A DNA stretch of 64,000 nt from DRTC01 sp964521025. Its GTDB lineage: Bacteria > Cloacimonadota > Cloacimonadia > Cloacimonadales > TCS61. The stretch's first letter is position 1; every line of letters starts with the position of its first letter. A model generated the notes under the pieces. That model saw only the letters and a program-made list of their open reading frames with translations. It had not been told where the DNA came from and searched no databases. This document shows, in pieces, positions 8,870-18,485 of the stretch. Where the stretch lies: the NCBI GenBank assembly GCA_964521025.1, contig CAZFPK010000010.1:1-64000 (forward strand), in the 5' to 3' direction. Made by a program: the position numbers and the translations under genes.

Positions 8870-10060
8870 ATGAAAAAAAGGAATCTTATAATTATGCAGA
8901 TCGTCCTTTTAACTTTGATCTGTATAAATGTATATGCACATAAACAAGAACTTCATCAACATATTACAAGGGAAGCTTTTCAACTATTAAAATTTTCTTT
9001 TCCTGAAGGATTTTCAGGTCTTGATGATATTGAAGATTTTCTAGGCTATGATGAAACAACAGAAGATGGTTATTGCCCCTCTATAGGACGAGAGTTTATA
9101 GTTGCAGGAGCCTGGATGGAAGATGTTTACGATATTGTATATCATTATGGTTGTTATGATATACCAAATTATAATGATACACCTCCCTGGGTTGAAGGAT
9201 TATTATTCGGAAATAATGAAGATAATCGAAAAGCACATTCAACCATTACACATTTTTGGAACTCTGATAATGGAGAAAATGCTCAAACCTATCTAACCGA
9301 CACAATACACTTGGGGGAACTTCAACATACATGGGAATTTACAATTTCTGAAAATTCACTGAAAAAAATTAGAAAATATGTAAGTGGAGATTACATTGAA
9401 AGAAGGATTTATCCTGATGGAATTTGGTTTGATGCTGTTGATCCACCTGTTCAAATACAATACTCTGACTGGAATCTACCAGGAATTGTTGATACTTATC
9501 ATGCTAATGGAGTTCAAGAAATTATTGGATATTTAACTTTATGGGGTGACTATGTTGAAGCAGATGGTTATGTTTCATTAAGCAATAGTGGAAAACAAAG
9601 AGCTTATAATAGATTTGGTCGAATGTGCCATCTACTTCAAGATATGTCTGTTCCTGCCCATGTACATAGTACATCTCATGCTTGTAGAATGGGGATGCAT
9701 TGTGATTATTTTGAAGAAAATGAAATGGGTTATCATAACAATTATCATACTTGGACTGCGGATGAAATCTTTGAGGATATTGGAAGTTTCATAAATCCTT
9801 ATATTCATGAAGACCCAATTTATTACTTGATGTATTTTATGAACCAGATAGCCGATCATTACGCAGATGGGATAGTGAATGGTGATGATAATTATGACAC
9901 AAATATTCCTGGTTTATCAGAGATCATCCCATATTTAGGATCTCCAACTACAAATGGTGAAATAAATGATGAAAATTGTAAAAATATGTATGATGTATTG
10001 ATACCTTACGCTATCAGAACAACTGCGGGTCTTATGTATTGGTTTGCCATAGAAACCTGA
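8870..10060 (+). CDS. Secreted zinc-dependent phospholipase C/S1-P1-like protein, ended by an in-frame TGA
   Basis: Signal peptide (IIMQIVLLTLICINVYA), then a histidine-rich helical domain with HITREAFQLL, THFWN and RMCHLLQDMSVPAHVH, the zinc-site pattern of the phospholipase C/S1-P1 nuclease fold. The likely substrate is phospholipid or another phosphodiester, not determinable here. The stop TGA at 10058-10060 is followed in the same frame, with no further stop, by 922 codons encoding a carboxypeptidase-regulatory-like domain, a beta-helix and a sorting domain. The original gene was therefore 8870-12826, and this product lacks its sorting signal unless the stop is read through. ATG follows AAAGGAG. 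Confidence 0.75.
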   Translation: MKKRNLIIMQIVLLTLICINVYAHKQELHQHITREAFQLLKFSFPEGFSGLDDIEDFLGYDETTEDGYCPSIGREFIVAGAWMEDVYDIVYHYGCYDIPNYNDTPPWVEGLLFGNNEDNRKAHSTITHFWNSDNGENAQTYLTDTIHLGELQHTWEFTISENSLKKIRKYVSGDYIERRIYPDGIWFDAVDPPVQIQYSDWNLPGIVDTYHANGVQEIIGYLTLWGDYVEADGYVSLSNSGKQRAYNRFGRMCHLLQDMSVPAHVHSTSHACRMGMHCDYFEENEMGYHNNYHTWTADEIFEDIGSFINPYIHEDPIYYLMYFMNQIADHYADGIVNGDDNYDTNIPGLSEIIPYLGSPTTNGEINDENCKNMYDVLIPYAIRTTAGLMYWFAIET

Positions 10061-12826
10061 CAGATTGATCCACTTCCTGACCCAATTACAGTATCCGGCA
10101 ATGTATCCCTAAATGGTAGTTCCGGAAGTGTGCAAAATGTTTCCATATTCTTCGATAAACATGGTTCAGCAGAGGGAGATTTCACTATCCATCCCAATGC
10201 ATCCGGTAATTATTCTCACATTTTCGAATATGAAAATTGGGGATTCTATGATATCACATTTACTCACAGCAGTTATTACTCAGAAAGTTTATACAACATT
10301 AATGTCAATAGTGATATATCTCTTCCAAATGTAACAATGCATGGAATCGATCCGAACTTTATAAAAGTAACCCATGATGAAAATATCCCCGCTTTTAGAA
10401 ATATCCAGGATGCACTCGATTATGCTGCAGATATAGGAGGTGGAACAATTAGAGTTTTCCCCGGAGAATATCAAAGTTTTCAATATGGATACATTGAAGC
10501 TGATGGAAACATAGAATTAGTTGGAACAGATAAAACAACTTGTATAATTAATGACACTGATGGTATTTATGTCGTCTTTAATACTATGGATGATATTAGT
10601 TTTACTATCAAAAATTTTACCATTACGGGAGCAACTCATTGTGGAATTTACCATAATGAAGATTGGGCTGAACCTGGAACTCTCATAATCGAAGATAACA
10701 TAATTACCGGAAATGGTTCAGATACTGATTTTGATTATGGCGCCGGAATAACCTGTTTGGGAAAAGCAATTATCCGCAACAATGAAATTGTAGATAATAT
10801 CAATGAATATAATAGTTCAGATGAACCGAACCATGGTGGTGGAATTTATGTGAATTCAACAGAAGATGTGCAAATTCTAAATAATACAATAGAAGGAAAT
10901 AGTTCTTATGAAGGCAGCGGAATTTACTGTACCGGGACAGGTGATTTTTTGATCGAAGGAAATTTCTTTACTGAAAATTTCCTACAAGAAGGTGATAATT
11001 CATTTAATAATTCTCCAGGCGATTGTGTTGTCATGATGTGTTATGAATGTGAAAATGTGATGATGAAAAATAACATCTTTTACGAGAACATTCACTTTGA
11101 TAATGGTTATTCTTTACCGAATTATTGCGTTTATATCAATAATTGCATTGATGTAATGATCTTGAATAATGTCATCGACCAGAATTTGAGTATAGAAGAT
11201 GGTCATACCGGTCTGACAGGTATTTATTTAGGTGCTGATGATAATGATTATCGTATTCATGTATTGAAGAATAATATAATTATAAACAATAAAGTCGGCA
11301 TAGAGGCAGATGGTAATTGTCAGTATAATACTATTATTAATTACAGCAATGTTTACAATAATCCTCCGGTTGATAATGGTGATAATTATGTTGGCTGTTA
11401 TCCTGGTACAGGTTGTATCTCTGTCGATCCTGAACTGGATGAGAATTTTATGCCAATCTGGACAGCAGAAATTAAATCCCCCTGCATCGACACCGGCAAT
11501 CCTGATTTAGACGGAGATTTAGTAATGTGGTATGATGATCCTGACGATTGTGATCCGGATGGTTCAAGATTTGATATGGGTGCTGTTCCTGCTATTTCTC
11601 ATAAAAATGATGCCTGGTTACTCCCATATTTAGGTATCGATGGTAACTGGAAATGGATCAGTTTTCCTTCAGTTGATGATCTTACAGATGAAAATGATAC
11701 AATGGGAAGTATGATGTTACAATTAACAGAGCATAATCTTCTGGATAGTGTTATCTGGAAAAGCAATAATGATGGTTATGTTTTTGATTGGGATGAAATA
11801 CAACATCATTGGACAAATCCTGATCATACTGTTACGAGTTCACAAGGCTACAAACTGCGTATGAAATGGGATGTTTTTGATGAACATGCTCTGGAAGTAT
11901 CTGGATTCCTTATAAGTCCCAATGCAGTGATCGAACTTTTGGGAGAAGAAATCGAGAACTGGATCGGTTATATCCTGGAGAAAAGTATGGAAGCGGAAAA
12001 AGCTTTTGCCGGAGTCTGGGATAATCTTATTTCTATCAAAACCCAATACTGGTCGATGTGGAGAATTCCCGGGACAGATAATTGGATATCCGGGGAAGAT
12101 ACAGTCCTCGAATACGGAGATATGGTTGTTGTAACCTGTTATGAAGATTGCGATCTCGTCTGGGATAATGATTCTCCTCCGAACGATCCCAAAGGCAGAA
12201 AAGATGCGGAGAATTTCGATTATACGGAAGAAGCGGATTATATTCCTGTTTTTGTAGAATTAAATCCTGAAGATGAGCCTGCTGAAATCGGTGTTTATGT
12301 GGACGGAGAATGCAAAGGCGCAGCTGTGGTTCAATCAGATACTGTCCATATTAGATCCTATATGATCGGAGATGAAGGTGAATTGGAATTCATTAAATAC
12401 TACAATGATAGAGCACCATTACAGGCTTCTCCAGAATACCTTGTTTATAACCCGGAAACACATCACAACGAAAGAAGAAAAATAGAAATTTCGGAAAATA
12501 AAGATTTCTATTTTGTTTCATTTAATGAAGATAATTTTGAAGATATTCCCCTAACTTTTAATGTTCATAATTATCCCAATCCTTTTAATCCTATTACTAC
12601 GATCTTTTATAGTTTACCCGAAGATTCGGAAGTTAAACTCACTATCTATAACATCAAAGGACAGAAAGTCAGAGAACTGGTAAATGGTGAACATAATGCA
12701 GGGAAGTATCAATCGCTTTGGGACGGTAAAGATAAAAACAATAATTCCGTATCATCAGGAATTTATTTCTACCGGATCGAAACAAATAAGGCTTGTTTGA
12801 ATCGAAAAATGATCCTGATGAAGTAG
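10061..12826 (+). CDS. Beta-helix and type IX sorting domain, the 3' part of the gene interrupted at 10058
   Basis: The frame continues directly from the stop of the previous gene: QIDPLPDPITVSGNVSLNGS opens a carboxypeptidase-regulatory-like domain. A right-handed beta-helix of N-N-x-I-x-x-N turns (about 10380-11450) follows, then a cysteine-containing DPDGSRFDMGAV segment and the C-terminal sorting domain NYPNPFNPITT...YNIKGQKVREL...SGIYFYRIE (12570-12826). A GTG at 10130 could start a shorter product, but it has no convincing ribosome site and would cut the first domain in two. I treat this as the downstream half of one gene, possibly not translated. Confidence 0.7.
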   Translation, partial: QIDPLPDPITVSGNVSLNGSSGSVQNVSIFFDKHGSAEGDFTIHPNASGNYSHIFEYENWGFYDITFTHSSYYSESLYNINVNSDISLPNVTMHGIDPNFIKVTHDENIPAFRNIQDALDYAADIGGGTIRVFPGEYQSFQYGYIEADGNIELVGTDKTTCIINDTDGIYVVFNTMDDISFTIKNFTITGATHCGIYHNEDWAEPGTLIIEDNIITGNGSDTDFDYGAGITCLGKAIIRNNEIVDNINEYNSSDEPNHGGGIYVNSTEDVQILNNTIEGNSSYEGSGIYCTGTGDFLIEGNFFTENFLQEGDNSFNNSPGDCVVMMCYECENVMMKNNIFYENIHFDNGYSLPNYCVYINNCIDVMILNNVIDQNLSIEDGHTGLTGIYLGADDNDYRIHVLKNNIIINNKVGIEADGNCQYNTIINYSNVYNNPPVDNGDNYVGCYPGTGCISVDPELDENFMPIWTAEIKSPCIDTGNPDLDGDLVMWYDDPDDCDPDGSRFDMGAVPAISHKNDAWLLPYLGIDGNWKWISFPSVDDLTDENDTMGSMMLQLTEHNLLDSVIWKSNNDGYVFDWDEIQHHWTNPDHTVTSSQGYKLRMKWDVFDEHALEVSGFLISPNAVIELLGEEIENWIGYILEKSMEAEKAFAGVWDNLISIKTQYWSMWRIPGTDNWISGEDTVLEYGDMVVVTCYEDCDLVWDNDSPPNDPKGRKDAENFDYTEEADYIPVFVELNPEDEPAEIGVYVDGECKGAAVVQSDTVHIRSYMIGDEGELEFIKYYNDRAPLQASPEYLVYNPETHHNERRKIEISENKDFYFVSFNEDNFEDIPLTFNVHNYPNPFNPITTIFYSLPEDSEVKLTIYNIKGQKVRELVNGEHNAGKYQSLWDGKDKNNNSVSSGIYFYRIETNKACLNRKMILMK

Positions 12827-12891
12827 CCCTCACCCAACCCTCTCCCGCAATGCGGGAGAAGGAATTTGTAACTCAAGATTCCAATCTTGAG
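12827..12891. repeat. Dispersed palindromes after the beta-helix gene
   Basis: First the CCCTCACCCAACCCTCTCC-type element with a CTCCCGC/GCGGGAG hairpin, then a separate hairpin CTCAAGATT (12872-12880) / AATCTTGAG (12883-12891) with a two-base loop. They start at the stop codon of the preceding gene and may act as a transcription end or mRNA stabiliser. Confidence 0.6.
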
Positions 12892-12977
12892 CAAAAAAGA
12901 TAAAATCACTTTTAAAAGGTAGAAAAAGTTGAAGAAGCACAATCAAATTGATCTTAACAAGAGGTTGAATGAACGAA

Positions 12978-13055
12978 ACTTGTTAAGTCTCAAAGACTTC
13001 ACAAGTTCATCCTCTAATCTCCCTTCTCCTTTTAGGAGAAGGGCTGAGGATGAGG
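12978..13055. repeat. Two abutting palindromic repeats upstream of a beta-helix gene
   Basis: ACTTGTTAAGTCT (12978-12990) / AGACTTcACAAGT (12994-13006) is nearly identical to a perfect copy at 56231-56259. It is followed by a nested hairpin with outer arms CATCCTC/GAGGATG and inner arms CCCTTCTCC/GGAGAAGGG (13008-13052). An open frame runs through both into the next gene, but this is repeat sequence and not a real N-terminus. Confidence 0.65.
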
Positions 13056-13072
13056 TTAACAAAAGAAAAATA

Positions 13073-15427
13073 ATGAAAAAGAAATTATTGATTATTTTAT
13101 TCGTTCTTGTTGTTTATTGTTCGTTGTTAATATCCACAACCTACGAAATTAAGCAAGACGGAACAGGTGATTTCACAACCATCCAACAGGGAATAAATGC
13201 TGCTACCACTTTCGATACGATTCTTGTTTATCCCGGAACTTATTATGAAAACATAGATTATCTCGGGAAAAGAATAACAGTTGCCAGCCTGGAATTAATG
13301 ACCGGAGATGAAAACTATATAACTTCGACAGTAATTAATGGCAATCAAAATGGTAGTTGCGTCAGGTTTCATAGCGGTGAATATAATGCTGTCTTGCAGG
13401 GTTTTTCCATAACTAATGGTTCCGGTGATTATCATTATTATTCGATTTGCGGAGGAGGAATACAGGTTTGTGAAAACAGCACTGTTCATATAATAAATTG
13501 CAAAATATATGAAAATAACACTGAAGCTGGAAGTGGAATTTATATCCGATATTCAAATGTTTATCTACAAGGAACAATTATTAAAAATAATTATTCAAGG
13601 ACAGTGGGTGGTGGGATATTAGTAGAAAATGGTTCTCATATCTTTTTTGATGAAGATAATAGGTGCAGTGTTTACTCTAATTATGCAGGAAGCGGTATTG
13701 ATATTTATGCAATCGAATACATAATTGATTTAGATAGTATTCATGTTGTGCTTGATACTTTTTCGGTTCTTGAACCTCAATACTATTTTGCCAATTACAT
13801 TGCTGATGAGAATTTATATACATTTGATATTTTAAACGGATTTATCGAACCTGTTAATCAAGACCTTTATGTTTCTACAGAAGGAAATGATAATAATTCC
13901 GGTCTTTCTCCGGAAGAACCGATGCGAACGATAACACATGCTTTATTTAAAATATTTCCTGATAGTTTAAATCCCAAAACAGTTCATATTGCATCCGGAT
14001 CATATTCGAGGACTCAAAATAATCAAATATTTCCGATTTCAGCAAAAAAGTATGTGAATATTATTGGTGAAGATATGGAAACGACAATTCTTAATGATGA
14101 ATATATAAGCTCCTATTTAGCGATAAGCCCAACTAATGGTAATAATATAATTAAAAACCTTACTTTTCAGAACAATCAATTGAATCGTGGTTTGCATACA
14201 TATATTAGCGATAATATTTTTTTTGAAAATATAACAATACAAAACTGCGTTGGAGAAAGTAGAATTGCTTTCACATCAGAAAATAGTAATAATCTGTCTT
14301 TTAAAAATGTTATTATAAAAAATAATATCGCTAATGGCGATAAAGCAGGTATGTATATTTTAAGCGGTCAGGATTATTATTTCAATAATTGCAGATTTGA
14401 AAATAATATCAGTTTAGGTGCTGGAGGAGAATGGAATTTTAATAATGCTTTGAGAGTAAGTTCGAATAGGGATATTATCCTGAATAATTGTGTATTTATA
14501 GGTAATCAAGATTATACTTATAACGGAAAGGGAATATTTTCGTTAGGTGGTAATTCTAATCCGATAAGCGGGATAAATATTAAGGTAAATAATTGTCTTA
14601 TTTATAACAATATTGGTCAAAATAATTATACTTTAAGCCAGGCTGGCTTCCCTGATGGAAATGCAGAAATAACAAATTGCACATTTGTAAACAATGAAGG
14701 AAATTATTCAACATTTTCTGCTGTTGGTAATGTAACTCTAACGAATAATATTTTTCATAATGACACTCCGTATGAAATCTCGGTTCCGGATCTAACTTAT
14801 GAAGATGTTATCACAATATTAAATGTCAGCCACTGCAATATCCAGAATGGAGAAGATGGAATTAATAATGAAAACGGAGTAAATATCATCAACTGGCTGG
14901 ATGGAAATATGGAGCAGGATCCTCAATTCCTGGATGAAGGAGAAAATCCCTATCAACTATCCGAATTCTCTCCCTGCATCGATGCTGGAACTCCGGATAC
15001 GACCGGTTTATTTCTTCCTCCCTGGGATCTGCTGCATAATCAGAGAGTCTGGGATGGAAACGATGACGGAACAGCAATTATCGATATGGGTTGTTATGAA
15101 TATGGAGCTCCAACAGTAAGTGTTGAAGAACCGGAAATTTTAGATCTAACAGAGATCAAGATGTTCAATTTTCCTAATCCTTTCAGATCATCCACAACTA
15201 TTAGTTTTAATAATATTCAATCCGGTGATGTTAAACTGGAAATATTTAATATCAAAGGTCAGAAAGTGAAAACACTGATCGATAGTTATATGTCTCCCGG
15301 TAAAAATAAAGTTTTCTGGAATGGGAAAGATAGAGATGGTAAAAAAGTTTCTAATGGTGTTTATTTTTATAAGTTGAATGTTGATGATGAAATGAAAGCT
15401 GTTCGGAAGATGATCTTATTATATTAG
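13073..15427 (+). CDS. Secreted right-handed beta-helix protein with type IX sorting domain
   Basis: The start is placed at ATG 13073, giving a clean signal peptide (KKKLLIILFVLVVYCSLLIS). The 48 in-frame codons upstream are repeat DNA. Near the start is the pectate-lyase-like TIQQGINAATTFDTILVYPGTY entry to a beta-helix, then two helix domains separated by a VSTEGNDNNSGLSPEEPM linker (a second entry site). The protein ends with FNFPNPFRSSTTISF...IFNIKGQKVKTL...NGVYFYKL, the outer-membrane sorting domain. It is probably displayed on the cell surface, perhaps binding or cleaving polysaccharide. No catalytic residues can be assigned. The ribosome site is weak. Confidence 0.8.
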   Translation: MKKKLLIILFVLVVYCSLLISTTYEIKQDGTGDFTTIQQGINAATTFDTILVYPGTYYENIDYLGKRITVASLELMTGDENYITSTVINGNQNGSCVRFHSGEYNAVLQGFSITNGSGDYHYYSICGGGIQVCENSTVHIINCKIYENNTEAGSGIYIRYSNVYLQGTIIKNNYSRTVGGGILVENGSHIFFDEDNRCSVYSNYAGSGIDIYAIEYIIDLDSIHVVLDTFSVLEPQYYFANYIADENLYTFDILNGFIEPVNQDLYVSTEGNDNNSGLSPEEPMRTITHALFKIFPDSLNPKTVHIASGSYSRTQNNQIFPISAKKYVNIIGEDMETTILNDEYISSYLAISPTNGNNIIKNLTFQNNQLNRGLHTYISDNIFFENITIQNCVGESRIAFTSENSNNLSFKNVIIKNNIANGDKAGMYILSGQDYYFNNCRFENNISLGAGGEWNFNNALRVSSNRDIILNNCVFIGNQDYTYNGKGIFSLGGNSNPISGINIKVNNCLIYNNIGQNNYTLSQAGFPDGNAEITNCTFVNNEGNYSTFSAVGNVTLTNNIFHNDTPYEISVPDLTYEDVITILNVSHCNIQNGEDGINNENGVNIINWLDGNMEQDPQFLDEGENPYQLSEFSPCIDAGTPDTTGLFLPPWDLLHNQRVWDGNDDGTAIIDMGCYEYGAPTVSVEEPEILDLTEIKMFNFPNPFRSSTTISFNNIQSGDVKLEIFNIKGQKVKTLIDSYMSPGKNKVFWNGKDRDGKKVSNGVYFYKLNVDDEMKAVRKMILLY

Positions 15428-15470
15428 TTACCATGTTTTCATCACAAGACAAATTTAAAAAGGATTTTTT

Positions 15471-15511
15471 CTCAATCCGGAGGATTGAGTTACAACACTT
15501 CAGAGAAGTGT
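15471..15511. repeat. Two triloop hairpins in the convergent gap
   Basis: CTCAATCC-GGA-GGATTGAG (15471-15489) and ACACTTC-AGA-GAAGTGT (15495-15511). Both have perfect stems and three-base loops. They sit between convergent genes and could end transcription of either, but neither has a T run. Confidence 0.6.
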
Positions 15512-15515
15512 GGTA

Positions 15516-16850
15516 CTAGATCCCCAACTCCTTAACTTTCCTCGATAGATTACTGACCTGCAAACCGAGTACTTCCGCGGTTCTCGATAAATTTCCGTGC
15601 TGTATCTTTAGTTGAGTCGATAAATACCTGGTCTCGAATTCTCTTTTTTTATCTTTATATAGAATGGTTTGATTCCAGAAATCGATGTCTTTGGAAATAT
15701 TGTAAAGTTCGAGGATGTCGGTTTTTTCGATATTTTCTTTTTCGATCAAAATATAGATCCGTTCGACCAGGTTTTTCAATTCCCGCACATTTCCTTTGAA
15801 TTTCCAGGCTTGCATTTGGGTTATTGTTTCAGGCAGGAAATTTTTGAGTTTAATTTTCAGTTCTTTTGCATAATAATTTGAATAATATGTGATGAGGATA
15901 GGAATATCTTCCGGATGCTCCCGCAGGGATGGGGTTTCGATCGGGATAACATTCAGGCGATAATAAAGGTCCTGTCGAAAACTTCCCTGTTCGACCAGTT
16001 CTTCCAGGTTTTTATGAGTAGCCGCGATGATCCGCGTATCGATCTTCCGGATTTTATTTCCACCGACTCTTTCAAATTCACCTTCCTGGATAACGCGCAG
16101 AATTTTTGCTTGAGCATTCAAATTCATATCCCCGATCTCATCGAGGAAAAGAGTTCCGCCGTCTGCCTGCTCGATCTTCCCGTTCTTGCTTTTGTGAGCA
16201 CCTGTGAACGCACCTTTCTCAAAACCGAAAAGCTCGCTTTCCACGAGTTCATTGGGAATAGCAGCAGAATTGAATTTGATAAAAGGTTTCCTATTTCTCT
16301 TACTTTGATTATGGATCGCATAAGCGACCAGTTCTTTACCGGTTCCGCTTTCTCCGCGAATAAGAACTTTTGCTTCGCTGGGAGCAACTTTCCTGATCAT
16401 TTCCTGCAGATCTTTTATTGCTTTTCCTTCACCAATGATCTTATAGCGTTCCTCTACAGATTGTTTTAATCTTTGGTAATCCTCGGAAATAGATTTGAAT
16501 TCGATTGCTTTTTTGATCGTGTGTTTGACATTTGTCAGGCTTAAAGGTTTTTCCAAAAAATCGAATGCACCTGATTTTATGGATCTAACAGCTTCCTGAA
16601 TTCCGCTATGTCCGGAAATCATAATAACGATCATATCTTTATCGATCCGGACAATTCTTTCGAGGACTTCCAGACCGTTCATATCCTCCAGTCTGACATC
16701 GAGCAAAACAACATCCGGGATCGATGTTTCGACTTGTTTTAAACCCGAGCCGGCAGAGAGAGCATATTCGCAATCATATCCTTCATCTTCGAGGATTTTT
16801 TTTAAAGCGATACAAATGTTCATTTCGTCATCGATTATCAGGATTTTCAT
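15516..16850 (-). CDS. Sigma-54-dependent response regulator, NtrC/NtrX type
   Basis: Cytoplasmic transcription activator. A receiver domain (residues 1 to about 120, phosphoacceptor Asp in VVLLDVRLEDMNG) precedes an AAA+ domain with GESGTGKE Walker A, GAFTGA loop for sigma-54 contact, and GGTLFLDEIGDM Walker B. A Fis-type HTH closes it (GNLSRTAEVLGLQVSNLSRKV). ATG 16850 follows GGAG; a GTG two codons earlier lies inside that site. The likely partner is the kinase at 17334-18485, separated by 483 bases of repeats. Confidence 0.92.
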   Translation of the reverse strand: MKILIIDDEMNICIALKKILEDEGYDCEYALSAGSGLKQVETSIPDVVLLDVRLEDMNGLEVLERIVRIDKDMIVIMISGHSGIQEAVRSIKSGAFDFLEKPLSLTNVKHTIKKAIEFKSISEDYQRLKQSVEERYKIIGEGKAIKDLQEMIRKVAPSEAKVLIRGESGTGKELVAYAIHNQSKRNRKPFIKFNSAAIPNELVESELFGFEKGAFTGAHKSKNGKIEQADGGTLFLDEIGDMNLNAQAKILRVIQEGEFERVGGNKIRKIDTRIIAATHKNLEELVEQGSFRQDLYYRLNVIPIETPSLREHPEDIPILITYYSNYYAKELKIKLKNFLPETITQMQAWKFKGNVRELKNLVERIYILIEKENIEKTDILELYNISKDIDFWNQTILYKDKKREFETRYLSTQLKIQHGNLSRTAEVLGLQVSNLSRKVKELGI

Positions 16851-16867
16851 TAGCACTCCAATTTTAA

Positions 16868-17346
16868 CTCACCCCCAACCCCTCTCTTAAAAAGAGAGAG
16901 GAGAAATTTGGAATCACGAATCGCTTCATCCATCGGTGTTTCCCTTCTTTATTAAAGAGGGGTAAGGGGAGTTTGTAATAAAATATTTTACCCATGAATT
17001 TCACTAATTGCATGAATAATATTAATTAAATTTGTGAAGTCTTCATGACTTACCAAATTTAAAAGGGATTATAAACATGACGATCTCGTAAAAAGTTAAA
17101 AAATCATAGAAATCTGTCATCTTATCTATTCTCCGTAGTATTCTGCAAAGGATGAAAGCGCAATCGAAAAATCAATATTAGCAAAAAGTTATGAGATTAT
17201 TTCCTGAGTAAAGACTCAGAATAACATTTACTGACTCTTTCGAAACCATCAAACTTCACAAGTTTTTGAAAATTGTTACGTTTAAAACCATTGAAAAGGT
17301 CAAGGGGAAGAGTTCCTCCGATAGAGACTATTTTCAAGGTTTTTCC
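16868..17346. repeat. Repeat-filled gap between the regulator and its kinase
   Basis: No gene seen. It holds a CTCACCCCCAACCCCTCTC hairpin (16868-16910), a related half-site (16940-16975), a TTTGTGAAGTCTTCATGACTT segment (from 17032), a CTCGTAAAAAGTTAAAAAATCA segment (from 17088; a relative is at 40498), and at 17288-17346 an element with a relative at 22620-22690. The last element overlaps the end of the kinase gene and supplies its final codons and stop. Confidence 0.6.
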
Positions 17347-18485
17347 GATTTGCATTTTATGATAAATTTCGTTCCTTTTTTCAGTTTACTTTCAACATCT
17401 ATTTCAGCAAGGTTAGAATCGATAAGTTTCTTGACCAGAGCCAAACCGAGACCTATTCCTTTTTTCTTTTTTGAAAAATACGGTTCAAATATCTTTTTCA
17501 AATTTTCCTCTGCAATCCCAATTCCACTATCAATGATGTTGATAAAAATATTTTTGTCTTTCCGATCGATTTCAATTTTAATGATTTCAGCAGGCGGAGA
17601 GACATCGATCGCATTTTGCAGGATATTGGTAATGATTTGATAAAAATGAATGGGATCGAATTTGATCTTGTGATCTTTTTTTCCGGACAACTCGATCTTA
17701 TATTTATGCAGATATGGTTTGACGATCTCTTCGATGGAAAAGAAGGGATCGAATACGGAAAATTCCGGTTCTGTTTTTTTGGCAAAATTGGAAAAGGATT
17801 TAGCCAGGTTATGGAGATTATTAACTTCCTGGTTGATGATCTGCACTGATTCGGGAAAAATCTCCTTGAATTTCCGGGTTTCATATTTTTCTTCCAATCT
17901 CTGGATGGAAAGCTGGATCGGGGTCAGCGGATTTTTAATTTCATGTGCCAGGATGCGGGAAAATTCCTTCCAGATCATTTCCTTTTCCGCATTCAATAAT
18001 TTGCTTTGAACATTGTCCAATTCCATAGACATACTGTTAAAAGACTGTTTCAATTCTTTAATTTCTTTAATTCCGTTCTCCGGTAGATGGACAGAGAAAT
18101 CTCCTTCTTTGATCTTGGCTGTTGCCTGCTGCAGTTCTTTTAAGGGTTTTGTAATTTTATAAAAAATGAAGATAAAAATGAAAATCGAGAGGATCATCAA
18201 AATAAAAAGAACAACTGCCGAGTAAACCTGAGCTTCGTTTTGCACCATTTCAGTTCTGGCAACAGTTTCATTAAAATCAGTTAAAAGTTTCATAGCTTTG
18301 ACTGTGTCGGTTTGAGTTTTAAAACTCAATGTGGAAAATTTACGGTCAAATTTTAAATTTTTAAATGCATCTTTGGTAATGTTCTGTTTATTAACAAAAA
18401 AAGTGTTTATGACAATTAAACTGGTTAAATACAAACAAAGGAAAAGAATAATAACGCTGGCGCGGATACCGGGTCTAAAATTCAT
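17334..18485 (-). CDS. NtrY-like membrane sensor histidine kinase
   Basis: Two membrane segments (residues about 10-30 and 88-110) flank a short periplasmic loop. A HAMP domain follows (ITKPLKELQQATAKIKEGDF), then the H box ILAHEIKNPLTPIQLS, whose HEIKNPLTPI form is typical of NtrY, and an ATPase domain with N box NILQNAIDVSP, G1 DSGIGIAEENL and G2 GIGLGLALVKKL. Probable signal donor to the 15516-16850 regulator. The ATG overlaps the end of the DUF4390-like frame upstream. The last residues come from a dispersed repeat. Confidence 0.9.
   Translation of the reverse strand: MNFRPGIRASVIILFLCLYLTSLIVINTFFVNKQNITKDAFKNLKFDRKFSTLSFKTQTDTVKAMKLLTDFNETVARTEMVQNEAQVYSAVVLFILMILSIFIFIFIFYKITKPLKELQQATAKIKEGDFSVHLPENGIKEIKELKQSFNSMSMELDNVQSKLLNAEKEMIWKEFSRILAHEIKNPLTPIQLSIQRLEEKYETRKFKEIFPESVQIINQEVNNLHNLAKSFSNFAKKTEPEFSVFDPFFSIEEIVKPYLHKYKIELSGKKDHKIKFDPIHFYQIITNILQNAIDVSPPAEIIKIEIDRKDKNIFINIIDSGIGIAEENLKKIFEPYFSKKKKGIGLGLALVKKLIDSNLAEIDVESKLKKGTKFIIKCKSEKP

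Noticed and set aside
10058..10060. Alternative genetic code with TGA as Gly or Trp
   Set aside because: TGA ends genes with sensible C-termini elsewhere (8829, 44156, 48310), and other broken genes carry TAA or TAG, so a local lesion is the simpler reading.
10130..12826. Independent gene starting at GTG 10130
   Set aside because: The domain it would start in begins 23 codons earlier in the same frame, and there is no good ribosome site.
12929..13072. 48-codon N-terminal extension of the beta-helix protein
   Set aside because: The DNA consists of two dispersed palindromes; starting at 13073 gives a clean signal peptide.
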